Positions 26,101 to 37,600 of a stretch of 64,000 nucleotides of DNA are shown here, in pieces. Below the pieces are notes generated by a model. The model was not told the DNA's origin. It was given only the letters and a program-made list of their open reading frames with translations, and searched no databases. Source of the DNA: Eopsaltria australis (lineage: Eukaryota; Chordata; Aves; Passeriformes; Petroicidae); contig JAVTVJ010000296.1 in the NCBI GenBank assembly GCA_034509425.1, positions 62,001-126,000 on the forward strand. The letters are read 5' to 3'. Every line of letters begins with the position of its first letter. Position 1 is the first letter of the stretch. A program made the translations under genes and the position numbers.

Positions 26101-26647
26101 CAGGCCATTTTGTGACTTGGACAATTGGTGTTTAATCATTCTGCACAAACAGGAATAATTTCACCATAAGTCAGGAAGAAGCACATCTCAAAATAGCCCT
26201 TTAGCTCTATATTTTCCCTTCATTCCATTCTGAAGAAACAGGTGTAAATTTCTCTTTGGCAGGAGAGGTAAAGAAAGCAAAGGTGAGACCTCCCAGACTC
26301 CAGCTGTAATTACAGAGACCTGTTTAAATGCAGTGCAGATACAGAAGGAGAATGCTTTTCCTCCTACTGACACTCACTATATTCAGCATTTTGACTCCTA
26401 ATCAATGATGGGCATCTCTTTGCAGCCCAGAGCAAAACCCCAACCTTCCTGAGGGCTGTGAGGTGTTTGCAGGTAGGAAATGCTGAGGAGGGGGATGTGC
26501 TTTGTTTTAGACCACATTCTGTAGGACTGCAAGCAGCACAGAGGAGGCAAACACTGCTCAGCACTGCTCTCAGTCCAAGAGCCAAAGGTCATCACAAGAA
26601 CCTTGCTTGCACCAGGCAAGGAAATAAATGGAAGCAGCTCTCAGAAC
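23101..26647. other. unique non-coding sequence with unrecognised frames
   Basis: Contains a 177-codon minus-strand frame at 23,148-23,681 in a relatively GC-rich patch, and 113- and 122-codon plus-strand frames near 23,845-24,350. None matches a family I know, and none has a signal peptide, repeat or motif. The rest is ordinary AT-rich sequence with no identified repeat. Confidence 0.45.
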
Positions 26648-26872
26648 AGCTTCAAATTAAGGTGTGTAATTCTCTGCCACAGTAGCTATAGACTCCAGAA
26701 GAGGAACAGAATTCAAAAAGCTGCTAGAAAATTTAATGGAAGGAAAATCCACTGTGGACTATTAAAAACAAAGATATTGGTGGTTAAGGAAGAGAAAAAC
26801 TTCCCCCTGAGCACCTGCTGCCAGAGGCAGGATGGCAAGCTAGACAGGCCTTTGGCCCAGCCCAACCAACCT
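26648..26872 (+). mobile_element. ancient CR1-type LINE, 3' end fragment
   Basis: The run 'gtgtaattctctgccacagtag', 'aattcaaaaagctgctagaa', 'atttaatggaaggaaaatcc', 'actgtggactattaaaa' and then 'ctgccagaggcaggatggc', 'aagctagacaggcctttggcc' follows the order of the old CR1 3' ends shared across reptiles and birds (CTTTGCCAGAGG..TTCAAAAAAG..GGCTATTA..ACAGGATACTGGGCTAGATGG..). Divergence is much higher than in the tail at 19.2-19.5 kb and it lacks ATTCTATG repeats. A different CR1-like subfamily is possible; the LINE assignment is fairly secure. Confidence 0.78.
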
Positions 26873-28281
26873 CCTCCTCTTTCCTTGGTTTTCAATTTTA
26901 AAGTTTCTGACTCCTTTCCTAGTTAGATATGGAGGATGTGGGAATAATGTCTTGGGTATCTCCCTCAGGAGGAGAGACCAGGCTCTTAAACTCAGCTACC
27001 ACACTGATGACCTCAAGACCTTGATGGGAAAACTTAGGGCTGGCTTTTAAAGGTCACCCTCCCTTACAAAGCATCTGAAGAAATTATGTGCCCGAAGTTC
27101 TATACACAAGCTGTTTCCAGCCACTGATCCTGCTATTTGTTGGTAGTGTTTGCAGACCACAGTGACCTCCTCCAGCATGAGCAAGTAGCTTGATGGGTGT
27201 CTTTTGTCAAAGAAAGGTATTTTGGGTCCATCTAGGCTCATAAGCTGCTTTGTAGTATTCCATCAGCAGGCTGAATAAAAATTAAAATTGCTCCTGTCTT
27301 CCACTGGACTAATTGCTACTCTGGCTGTAAGTCAGCGAAATAGAACATCAGAGCTGAAACACTCAGTATTCACAGCTAAAACAGGCAGGCAGAGCGGGGA
27401 AAGGCAATGGATTTACTTTGAAAAAGCAACTAAAGGCCCCAGAAATTGCCAGGACAGAGACAAACAGGCAGCCTGGCTGCAACAGGCTGTCACTGGCACA
27501 GTCTGCTGTGCCTCCAAAGCCACAGTCCCTCCTCTTGGCAGCACAAATACCAAGGCACAGCCAAAATGTTCACTGGAAGGCACTACTTCCCAGAGGATGC
27601 TCCATTACAGCCTCATTTCATGTCAGGAATATCACACTCCTACCTGCAGCAGAGTCCCCAGAGATGTTCTTGTCGCCTCATATCCAAATTCTGTCAGGAG
27701 GCAGGATGCTCCTTTTGTAGGGCCCAGCTATGTTAACACGAGCCAGGAGGGCACTGGGATGCTCACTTTTTCTGTGTCAGCACAAAGCTCTGCCTTGCTT
27801 TCATTGCGATAACCTCCTGGCTTTCCAAATAAACACTTTACCCCTCTCAGTAGCTGGAATTAATACAAATCTAACCAGGAATAAGGGCAAATAATGAAAT
27901 GTTTTGTGATTTTAGGAATTGTGTGTTAGTTGGACCCAGGCACTACAATTCACCCGAACTACTGCCTCTCCTCCACAGCTCTCAAAAACACAATTGGAAA
28001 ACAATTGCAAAGTGTAGAAATAACACCAAATGTAGAGCTGCAAATAACCTCATCAGGCTTAAAAATACAGCACCTAAAACTCAAAGCAAAACCTTTACAT
28101 CCCATTCCTGCCATATCTGATCCTTGGACAGAACAGAGCTTGCATAAGAACCTGGAAGTCCCATACTCTGGTTTCCACCTCTTGCAGATGCTCATTTTCA
28201 TTTCAGATGGAGGAAATGTCATTTCTATCCAGGGCCTTTTCCCCCTGCTTCACTACAAAATGTTTTCAAGTCCTCTCCCTT
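26873..28281. other. unique non-coding sequence with an unrecognised 174-codon frame
   Basis: A plus-strand frame at 27,288-27,812 runs 174 codons through a GC-richer patch, with two shorter overlapping frames on the same strand. I recognise no domain in it. AATAAA words nearby are not informative because the region is AT-rich. I treat it as non-coding. Confidence 0.45.
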
Positions 28282-28297
28282 AATATTATTATTATTA
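28282..28297. repeat. short (ATT)n microsatellite
   Basis: About five ATT copies. Too short to be notable beyond marking low complexity. Confidence 0.75.
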
Positions 28298-28299
28298 TG

Positions 28300-28680
28300 T
28301 AGGGTGTCTCAGGATGGATGTGAAATAAATCATTTAATTGCACTTCTTCCAAAATGTTATATATGGGCATCCAAAAGCTGAAGTAGTTAATAATGGTCTC
28401 AGCAGATAAATTTTTATGCTGTTATGAAATAAAAGCAAATTGATCTAGGATTAAAGTACTAGCCTACATTTCTATTTAAGTCTTAATTAGAAGTTCATTG
28501 ATTTTTCTATGCTGTTTTAGAGATGTAAAATAAAATGGTTTTGTGAGCAATGAACTCCTGGTACTTGCAGCACCAACAAGAAATGCAAGTGCTATGCATC
28601 TTCCATTATGCTAAGTGGAAATTCATACATGATGTATTTTTGGCATAAACCTTTTAAAATAAAGGTAAGTGAAGGGTGGG
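28300..28680. other. AT-rich stretch, candidate non-coding regulatory element (unverified)
   Basis: Free of known repeats and open frames, with spaced homeodomain words (CATTTAATTGC near 28,332, AGTTAATAATGG near 28,386, TCTTAATTAGAAG near 28,481). Enhancer-like texture is inferred; nothing here proves function. Confidence 0.25.
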
Positions 28681-29785
28681 CAACAGCAAAAAAAAGCCAT
28701 TTTGCCTGTTCTGTGAGCAATAACCTGACACAAAAAGTTTAGGTGAACGTCAGCTTCTCAATCTCACTAAATCTAACTCATCTGTCCTCAGTTTCAATGC
28801 CACCCACATTGTTACTCTCCTTTTTATCTCTCAGGTTAATCAAAAGTCCTGAACTACCCAGGAGTCAGGGTATGATTTCAAACCACAGCACCTCTTCCAT
28901 CCTCCACCACGCTCCCTCCCACAGAGAGAAGCTCCCTAAAGCCTTCCAGAGAACAACTCTGGGCCTCTCCCCCCTTTCCCTGTGCTGCATCACCTGGAGA
29001 GGGTTACAGGAAGCAGCCAGAAGAATTTACAAACTGCCTTTCTGCAGCCAGCCAGCACCCCAGTTCAGTCCACAGAGGATCTGAGGCAGAAATGCTCTTT
29101 TTCTGTCGTGTCACAGCAGTAAGTGATCCACTTCATCAAGTTTAGCTCCTACCCATGGCTGGTAGTGAGCCTTTGCCCCTGCTCCCTGTGCAGTAAAGCA
29201 ATATAAAGAAATTCTTGAAGGAATTTATCCTTGCAGACAGATTTCCTTCTCCAGTTTGCAGCATGTTGAGCAGGAGAGGTGAAATGTGCATTGTACCTCT
29301 CTGCTCCATACATCAGCCTGGCAGCCCCACAAAAAGCACCTGGGAAGAAGAGTTAATGCTCCAGCCTGTGCTCAGGCTTGCAATTTACACCGTGTGTGAT
29401 GTGAACTTGATGAAGTTTTGGCTCTCAGGGATTCTCCAGGTCTGTGTTCACATTCCCAGGAGCCAATGTTGGTTCCAAACAGAGATGTAGTCTTACCAAG
29501 TAGAAAAGAAGTGGCTCAGAGGCTGCAGTGGCTTCAGTTACACTTTTGTACACTTTACAAGCTAGAGATTGCTTAAAACTTCAGGTTTTAAGTGTGAAAC
29601 TTGCACAATTTTACATACAGAGCTGGGATAGGTTTTGGGGCTACCTAGCAAATGCTGAGGGTTTTTTTTTTAATAGCATATTTATTCTCCTGCCTCAGAA
29701 GGAAGTATCATACACACCCTACACAGTAGGCAGCGGGAAAAAGAAGAAACTTATTTTAGAAGAGATTCTCTTCTCACAGAAACTT
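28681..29785. other. unique non-coding sequence, nothing recognised
   Basis: A 113-codon plus-strand frame at 28,743-29,084 has no recognisable domain. No repeat identified. Confidence 0.5.
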
Positions 29786-30190
29786 GAATCATTTGGGTAG
29801 GAAAAGACCTTTGAGATCATCAACAGTTGACTCAGCACTGCCAAGGCCACCACTTTAAGAGGTCCCCAAGTGCCACATCGACATTATTTTAAATATTTCC
29901 AGGGGTGGTGTCTCCCCCACTTCCCTGGGTAGTCTGTGCCAGTGCTTGACATCCCTTCAGTGAAGAAATTATTTGTAATATCCAACCTAAACCTCTCTTG
30001 ACACAAACTGAGCACTCTTCCCACAGCCTGTGGTGGTACCTGGGGTTGTTGTGGTCCAAATGTGGGACGTGGCACTTGATCTTGTTGAATCTCATACAAT
30101 TGGCCTCTCTCCATTGATCCAACTTGTCCAGATCCCTTTGTAGAGCCTTCCTACCCTCCAGCAGATCAGCTCCTGCCAACCTTGGGGATT
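29786..30190 (-). mobile_element. CR1 LINE fragment with a remnant of ORF2 reverse transcriptase, internally deleted
   Basis: On the minus strand, roughly 30,179 to 30,040 encodes a CR1 ORF2 piece, with the readable words ADLLEGRKALQRDLDKLDQW, then EANCMRFNKIKC and HNNP, which belong to the C-terminal part of the LINE reverse transcriptase just after the F/Y-ADD catalytic motif. Near 30,012 the sequence jumps to the 3' untranslated region ('aacctaaacctctcttgac', 'cttcagtgaagaaattattt', 'acttccctgggtagtctgtg', 'ggaaaagacctttgagatcat'), so the rest of ORF2 is missing. The catalytic motif itself lies at or beyond the 5' truncation and is not readable. A minus-strand open frame covers 29,889-30,179 only because it reads through the deletion junction. 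The element cannot encode an active enzyme. Confidence 0.92.
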
Positions 30191-33100
30191 TGCATGGAAT
30201 AGAACTGAAATCTCAGTCATAAAGCAAGATCGAAAGGCTACTGTTGAATAAACAAACAAAATAAGCCTCTGGGTTTATTTCCAGCTTTTCATCTTTTAAC
30301 TCAAACCTAGGTGAGCTTAGAAGGGATATTTGAGCTGTTTTATGTCTTAATTTATACAGACAAGCTCATAGGCTCACACCATCCTGAAATGCTTGTACTG
30401 TTTAAAAATAGCAAGAAGTTGCCAATTTGAGAAAACATCAAACTGAGCAGGGCACTGGTCTGCCCTCAGTGATTTTGATGAATACACACGTTGTGGCAAC
30501 AGCTCTTTTGCTGGAGTCTTTTAGTTTCTTCTCCTGGTCACAGTGCAAGTGGCACTCATTGCTGCTGTTCTAGGTTCCACAGCACTGCATGTTTCAAAAT
30601 TAATTCAGTTTTTAGGCCAGACTCACCTAAACTTTTTCCCAAATTTGCTTTTAAACCAAGCCCAGTTACAGACTGGAATGATGAAGGAATGAGGTAAAGT
30701 CAGATGCCTCCAGCTGAAGAAAGAGGAGAGGAGGAAACAGACCAGGCTGATGGAGAAGTGTTTGAGAACAGTCACTGGAGAGGATTTGGGGTGGCTTCAG
30801 GCAGTGAGAAACCAGTAAGTACAGAAAGGAATGGTCCAACAGAGCATGTTTCCACATCTGCACATTGGTAACTGGGCAAAGATCACAGTGCCATAAATAA
30901 AGGTCACAAGTTACTCCAGTATTGAAGAAAAAAATCCACTATCAAAGAATTATGACCTAAGCAAATGCGCCCGTCTCTGCAGACTGGCCCAGCCAGGACA
31001 GACAGCAGGCACACAGTCAGCTGCACTTCACAACACCAGGCCATGAATCACTCAATCCACAATGGGCAGCTGAGCCCTGCCAAAGCTCCTGGCAGCTGCC
31101 TGGGAATGTGGCAGTGGCCAAACACCGCCCTGCTGCCAGGAGAGGTGAATCCTGGGGTCTGTAACACTTCCAAGAACATATCAAATTAGGCCTATCCTGA
31201 CTGCCTCCTAACTGCTATGGGAACATCAGAATTACAGACAGAACCATGTTATTTGTTTGAATATAAACAGTGGGGGTGGTACCAGCAAGAGTATGTTCCA
31301 TGTGCAGCCGTGGAGGATGTGAGGTTGGCATCTGTCCATCCCTGTGTAGCCACAGCTCACTAGAGAGACCTCCCAGCACACACAAAGGTGGATGAGCTCA
31401 ACAGTTTATTTCTGCCTCCCACATCAGCTTTTGCCTTCGTTTCTGATGATTCCCTGTTTGCCAGTGAGGGGAGGAAGGTCATAAATCTGCTAATTCTCAT
31501 CAACACTGGCACCCCTGTGATAGCCTCAGGTTTGGAAACCCTGCTGCCATTAGGGGATGAACCCTTCATGAAATATTAACATGTTTGCTTTTCACATGCA
31601 CAGTCCTCCCACACAAAGCAAAAGTACCTTCTCCATTCATATCCCAGTAATTTTCAAAGAACACAATTGGGGGGGGAACACTGAGGGGCAGTACTGAGCA
31701 TACATTTGATACATTTGGATTCATTTTCAGAAATTCTTTTCCTGTTCCAGGTCCCATCAGTAGAAACTGATTTGGGACAGACAGAATTAGATCAGTGTCA
31801 CCTCCCTGAGGAGAGTTAGTCTTGCAGGGAAGGAACAAATGAGTTAAGGGGAGATTCAGAGGGCACGGGTCACACAGGGAAAGGTCTCTTCAGCCTTCAC
31901 TCACTGGACACCAGGGCATCCCTTGGGAGAGGTTCATCCCTAGTGCTGACCAGCATTTGCTAATCCAGCCAGGAAATGAACAGTCCCTCTCCATCACACA
32001 CCTCTCAGCTCCATGTGGCTGCAGGTCAATTTAAATTGCCATTTACACCAGAGAAAACATCTGAGCTCTCTTGGTTTTGCCAGCATAAGAACATGATTTG
32101 GAGTTCGCATTTTTCTTCTTCTGCCCATGACCAGCAGAGAAGCACAACCACCTCTGAGATGGTGGCTGCAGCACTCCCCAGGACAAGCAGGTGACACTGC
32201 AATGTCCATGTGCCTCAGCTGTGCACAGCACAAGAGCATCGTCTCACATGAGGGCACGCACAGCCCAGCTATTTATGTTTGGTTTTAGAAGTTTTAAACC
32301 TGAGCATTAAAAGTATGACTAGAAAGACACATGAAATAAACCTAAAATGGGAGGGATTGAGATTGCAGATAGTCTAAGAGCTGATTTGGAAACTGAGTCT
32401 TTGGGCACAGAGGTGAGCCCTGTATTTTGCCTGGGACAACGCATTTCTTGTTTCTTCACCTGTAGGATGTAGCTGACAGCTACACCTTGGAAAGTGCTCT
32501 CTCCAGGGCAGAAAAATGAAACAAAAACCTGTCAGCTTTTGCCTAGGACAGTAGAGTTGAGTAGTGATCCAGCTGACCCTTGCAAATACTCACAAGTAAG
32601 TCCATGTGTCAGTATAATTAGAAAGGTTGAGAGCAATTCACTCAGGGCAAGGATCTGTGGCCAGCAAATTTTGTCACAAAAGCAACAAGCAGAGAACAGC
32701 TTGTCCACTGTCAGATGTTAGCCTCTTTTGACTGAAATATTGCTTAGATAAATAACGCAACCTGCAAGGTTTGGCTTTAACTGAACAAAATGTAAACAGA
32801 CAAAGAAAAAGTTATTTGTCCAGACTCCATTCTCACCAATAACGGAAGAGAAAGTTCTAAGGTTCAATACATCTGACTGATTTTGGATAGCTGTCATGGT
32901 ATGAAATAAATCCCTTCTTAAATATCTCCATTTCTCTCCATCAGCTTTGAAGGGAGACTCGACAAGTCAGCTTGAAGTGCAGACGTCTACGAGCAGAAGC
33001 TGATGAATCCCAGCTCAAAATGTCACCCCAACCCCAGGCATTTCTCCACATTACTGGAGGTGAAAGCTGCACTAATAAAGATGGGAGAGCATCTGCCACA

Positions 33101-34460
33101 CTTGCAGCCTGCAGACAAAGGAAGCTTCCAGCCAACTGTAGTTGTAATTCCCAGTAGCAAAGCAGGAAAAGCAATCTCTTGGTTGTCAGCTTGTTTCTCT
33201 GTGAAGCTTCAGAGCTGTGGTTTTGCAGACAGGATATAGGGTGTAACTTCCACTCAGCTTCAGCACTGTTCATGTTTTCTTCTCTCAGCAGACACAGCTC
33301 TCTATTGCTACTTCAAGAAGGACCCCACAATTATTTTAAATCTCTCTGTGGCTGCAAAATTATTGCCCACACCAGAGACACCCCCACACAAGTGAGGTAC
33401 AGTCTGTGGCATCCAAAGTGACACAGCAAGACCCATTGAGGAGTAGCTGGTTATTAGTCTGTCACCAAACCAAGGAAGGATGTGGAGGCAGCTGAGGGGT
33501 GAGATCCTCACCCAGCTGACTGCATCATGTGGCCTCAACCAGCAGCTCAGAGCAGACCCTCAGGGACACACAAACCTCAAAGCCACTGCCTCATGCTGCT
33601 CATGTGGCCAGCATAGCTCTGACAGCCTCTTTCTTTTGTGGAAAGGCTTCCTGACAGTCCCAGGCACCCTACCCAAACCTCTGTCTTCTGACCCTGCTCT
33701 CATTCCCTAACACACCTCACACCCCTGACACACTTGCAACGGAGCCCTCTGGAAGGAGGAGCTGGACCAAGAGAAGGATGCAGCTGGGGGCAGAGGAAGG
33801 TCCCTGGTAAGGAGCCTCTCTCAGGAGTCCTGGCTGATCACAAGCCCAGGAGCACCAGCCCAGGTGCTCCAGCAGCTGTTTGGCAGCCTTTCCCCATCAG
33901 GAGTCCCCTGATCCATGGAACTGCTGCAGAATGAGACAGGCACAAGGATAATCAGAAAAAACTTCTTGCCTACCCAGCTCCACGGCAGCGAAACCTCAGG
34001 TTTTTTACTCCTCATATCAACTCCAGGTCAATTAAATATATCTATGCAATAGTTGCTCTCAGATTTTTGTTAAGGTAGATTTTGCTCCTCAACATTACAC
34101 TTTCAATGCAAAATATGACAGCTGAAAAATCACAAGAATTCCTCCAGCACCAGCCTCATGGAAAGCAAGAGATATGCTTAAAACACTATTGATTTAACCT
34201 CTGAGGGAGCCATACATCAAAGGCAGCTGACAGTCCCACGAACTGCCAAATTGAAATGAAACTCAGCAAGCCACATAATCACAGAAGGACAAGGGTAATA
34301 AACTCCAGAGAAGTTCCTTAGCTGCTAACAGAGTCAAAGTATCCATAAGACATGTCCCTGGAGGGGAAAAAAATAAAAAAGAAAACCCCGAAGAGTCCCT
34401 GCTCATTGGAAAAAGAGAAATACTTTTTGATTTTTATAATTGCCCCAAAATAAAGCAGAT
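30191..34460. other. unique non-coding sequence, nothing firmly recognised
   Basis: Many short overlapping frames (longest 110 codons, minus strand, 32,941-33,273) have no recognisable product. A G8 run lies at 31,669-31,676. A weak MIR-like string ('tttcttcacctgtaggatg') lies near 32,450-32,468. GC content rises between 33,480 and 33,920 but no CpG island is seen. Confidence 0.45.
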
Positions 34461-34595
34461 ATCATAGAATGGTTTGGTTGGAAGGGACCATAAAGATCAA
34501 CCCTGTCTAGGGACACCTTCCGCTAGACCAGGTTGCCCAGGACCCCATCCAAGCTGGCATTGAACAGTTCCAGGGATGGGGCATCCACAGTTTTG
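34461..34595 (-). mobile_element. CR1 LINE, short 3' end fragment, reverse orientation
   Basis: Begins 'atcatagaatggtttggttg', 'gaagggaccataaagatcaa', 'agggacaccttccgctagac', 'caggttgcccaggaccccat' and ends at 'gatggggcatccacag'. This is a clear reverse-complement CR1 tail, cut off at about 34,595. A small deletion removed the 'tagttccaacccccctgcc' section near 34,502. Confidence 0.94.
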
Positions 34596-35218
34596 GATGT
34601 TGAGATCCCCCTATGTGTGGAAGACTGGAAGTTTCAATACTTCAGCAGTTGCCTAAATAAAGTCACCAATGAAATGCAGTTAATGTTCATCAAAATAGAT
34701 AAATAAAAAGTTTCTCACTGAATGCAATTAAACACCATCAGGAGGGAGGCATTCACTGCCTGCAGTAGTTTAAGCACCACACACAGGTGTATCCAGCTCT
34801 AAGCATCTTGGGCACCATGTTTCCAGCAAGATACAGGTGTACAGATTTCTCCAAAGCATTCACTTTTACACAAATATTTTCCAAAAGAGATGATTAGAAG
34901 AAAAATCTCACTTTGAACTGCTATTTACTATACCCATTAAATAGGCACTGAACAGATGGTAAGTATAGGACAACAGCAATAACATTATCAGCAGCAGAAA
35001 CATAGAAACAAATATCAGCAGCACTTACACTTCAAAGCCCTGTACAGGAACATACATAGTCAATTTTTTAAATAATATATTAACCATACAGACTCACAAG
35101 TGTTCCCAATAATTTACGTGCTTCAATCCTTTGTCTGGGTGAATTTTTTTTTTCTTTTAAATCAAAGTTACTATTGGATCTTGGGATGTGCATTCTAATT
35201 GCTATAAATAAATCATGA
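34596..35218. other. unique non-coding sequence, nothing recognised
   Basis: No repeat or gene recognised. AT-rich with a T-rich run near 35,144-35,157. Confidence 0.5.
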
Positions 35219-35262
35219 ATGATTGGCTCAATGTATTTTTCCATGGCAACTCCTGCGTCACA
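35219..35262 (+). promoter_or_regulatory. cluster of NF-Y-, RFX- and CRE-like sites (candidate)
   Basis: Within 44 bases lie TGATTGGCT (35,220-35,228, an inverted CCAAT box matching the Y-box core), TTTTCCATGGCAAC (35,237-35,250, 12 of 14 positions of the RFX consensus GTTGCCATGGCAAC) and TGCGTCAC (35,254-35,261, CRE-like). The three-base gap between CAAC and TGCGTCA is the same as in the X and X2 boxes of MHC class II promoters. However, the Y-like site lies upstream of X here, not downstream, so this is not a standard class II module. RFX plus NF-Y clusters also occur in promoters of ciliary genes. No transcript is visible next to it. Chance is possible. Confidence 0.35.
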
Positions 35263-37189
35263 CACAGCGTTACATTTTTGAAAGAGAGCTTTGCTCTTTG
35301 AGAGAAAGAGACAAAGATTCACACTTAGGATGGGCCTCAGATCAATTTTACAGTTTCTTCTCGAGTAGAACATGTGTGAGCAATGAAACACTACAGTTTT
35401 CAACTGACTGTAAATTACTTAGGCACCAAAGCCTATGTAGTGCCCTCCACCAGAGCAGGGAGCTGCATAGCAGCTGCCCATACAAATTTTCTTGGTTCTT
35501 CAAGCAAAGATTATCTTTGACTTCCTCAACCACGAAGCATCTCTCTCCAGCAAAATCCTGTTCCATTTCTGTCTCACACCAGAGTCCTAAGGAACCTGCC
35601 TCCTGGAGATGCCAGCAAGGATGGGGAAGAAATTGCTTTCCTGAGTTCTGTGGTCTGGTCAAAAGCAGGAAGGTGACATCTGTGCATAGTGGGTTAGGCC
35701 AAGAAAAACAGAAGGAGTTCTTTGCAACACAGAATTTGGCCCTGGTAAGATAAAACAAAACAACTTGAGATACGAGTGTATTTCCTCGTACAGTTTTACT
35801 TTACTTAAAGTCACTCATCGGCACTAGAGAGGAAAAAGTGCAGATTTCCACCTGTTTTCTGAACAGCACACATGAAGTATTTGGTAGTTTACAGAACTAA
35901 AACCAGTTTTCCACTTATGAGGTAAGACTTTTACACCAATTTAGAAGTTTCGGTACCTGAAGTCAAGAAACCTACTATTAACTAAGAGAAATCAAGTTTA
36001 AAGACTCAGTTGTTTAAAACTTCCAAAAGCCTCCCAAAGTCCCATTTATAGCATCAAGCAAGTTCTGTAGCTCAGATGACACAATTCAGATGCACCTCCT
36101 GAGAGAAAGAGTCAAACAATTTTAACTTCAGAACTTTCAAAAAGCACTTCCAGTTCCAGGGGAGGATGGAGCCTTCAGGAGGAACTGTCCTCATCAGACT
36201 GTGCCTGACCAAGTGTTCACGAACATTCCTGGTTCCAGACATCCTTCCACTTGTTCAGCTTCACCAAAGCCTGCCAAGCACCTGAGATTTTATCCTGAAT
36301 GCAAACCAAACCATAGCTTGGCTTTAGTTTCAACTTATGCAGATTCAGATGCAGAAACCTTGGAGCATTTCTAGAAGCTTACATTAAACAGAATCCAGAG
36401 AAACCTATTTAGAAAATTAATTGGCAAGACTCTCTTAATCGAGAAGCTCAAGCTCTTCCTGTTTCATGGTTTTTTGCCTGCAAACACAGGTTTTGGCATC
36501 AGTTATTTATTCTGCATTTTCTAAGAGGTGTGTATGTATAAGCAGTGTGTATTTATGACATCCACTACCCACATTACACAGTTTAATTTCAATTCATTCA
36601 GAGGAATTTTTGTTCCTATTAAGTAACCTGCAGGAGATGACACACATTTTGTTAAACCACCTTTTGTTAAGTCATCTGAGGAGCAAAATTTACAATGATG
36701 TGCAGATAAGCTCACTTATTTCCAGTTCATGGTGAGCATCAGGAGCACAGGGTGGATTATCCATGCTGGTAAAAATTCTGCCTGAATTTTTCCTAGGAGG
36801 AAGCTGAGTTTTTACATTTATCAGCATCTCTTCTTGTCTGATTTCCAAGGAAGGTCTTGGCCTGGTTTTGAATATTTTAGTCAAAACTTCAGTTTTAAAT
36901 TTTTTCACTTGTTCATTGAAGAAATATGCACTTTCCATGCACATCTGTTTACAGGAAGAAAAAATGAAGATAAATATACACCTCCCAAAATCTGCACTGG
37001 AGAGCATGTTTCTTGGTGTTATCAGTAAAAAACAAAAGGAAAGGATTTCACATGACAGGGGAGATTTTTCATTATAACCAGCTACATGATTTCAAGCAGA
37101 ATTGAAATGTTGCAATCTCTCAACCATTCAGTTTAACCAAGTCCAGCAAACCATGAGGTGCCAGTGACAGGTAAACGTGAGATTTTTTT
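35263..37189. other. unique non-coding sequence with unrecognised frames
   Basis: A 176-codon plus-strand frame (35,223-35,753) and a 136-codon minus-strand frame (35,348-35,758) overlap in antisense; a 105-codon minus-strand frame lies at 36,690-37,007. No domain is recognised in any of them, and I do not call them genes. Confidence 0.45.
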
Positions 37190-37600
37190 GCCTGAGTTAT
37201 GTAAAGCCTCTTGATAATTACAAATGATTGTTAACAGCAACAAAGCTATCTCAATAATAACAATCTGGCTCGTGTTAATTATTACAGCTCTCCTGCTAAG
37301 GTGCCTTACTGTCTCAGAGCTTCCAGACATAAGGCCAAACGAGAGTGGCTCATACTTCATCACACCACTAAATCAAAATCACTTTAATTATTCTCCAGTG
37401 AAACTCCAAAGGCTTCAAGTCAGCATGGCACGAGCCATATGTTTCTTTCTGTTTGGGCAACGCTGCTAATTAGCAAAGTTGGGAAAATCTTATTTCAAAG
37501 TGATAAAGCACAAACCTCAGCATATGTTTACTCGAGAAGGAGGGGATTTAATTGCAATGAGTGCATTTGCTGCTGTGCTAACAAGGAGGCTTCGAGGTTA
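37190..37600. promoter_or_regulatory. homeodomain/SOX-site-rich stretch, candidate enhancer (unverified)
   Basis: Visible sites include TAATTA at 37,215-37,220, a SOX/TCF-like AACAAAG at 37,239-37,245, AACAAT at 37,259-37,264, TTAATTATTA at 37,275-37,284, and a perfect 12-base palindrome TGCTAATTAGCA at 37,464-37,475 of the kind bound by LIM- or Q50-homeodomain dimers. Several CpGs survive (CTCGTG, AACGAG, CACGAG, CAACGC, CTCGAG), unusual for neutral AT-rich DNA. No repeat family covers it. Function is inferred. Confidence 0.35.

Noticed and set aside
27288..27812. 174-codon plus-strand open frame
   Set aside because: No domain; overlapped by two other frames on the same strand.
32425..32480. 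Possible third MIR fragment
   Set aside because: Only one short string (TTTCTTCACCTGTA) matches well; not enough for a call.
35223..35753. 176-codon plus-strand open frame just after the RFX-like cluster
   Set aside because: Tempting as a gene next to a promoter-like cluster, but it starts inside the cluster itself, overlaps an antisense 136-codon frame and has no recognisable domain.
36690..37007. 105-codon minus-strand frame that reads somewhat protein-like
   Set aside because: Charged mid-section looked exon-like, but no known family and no clear splice sites at its ends.
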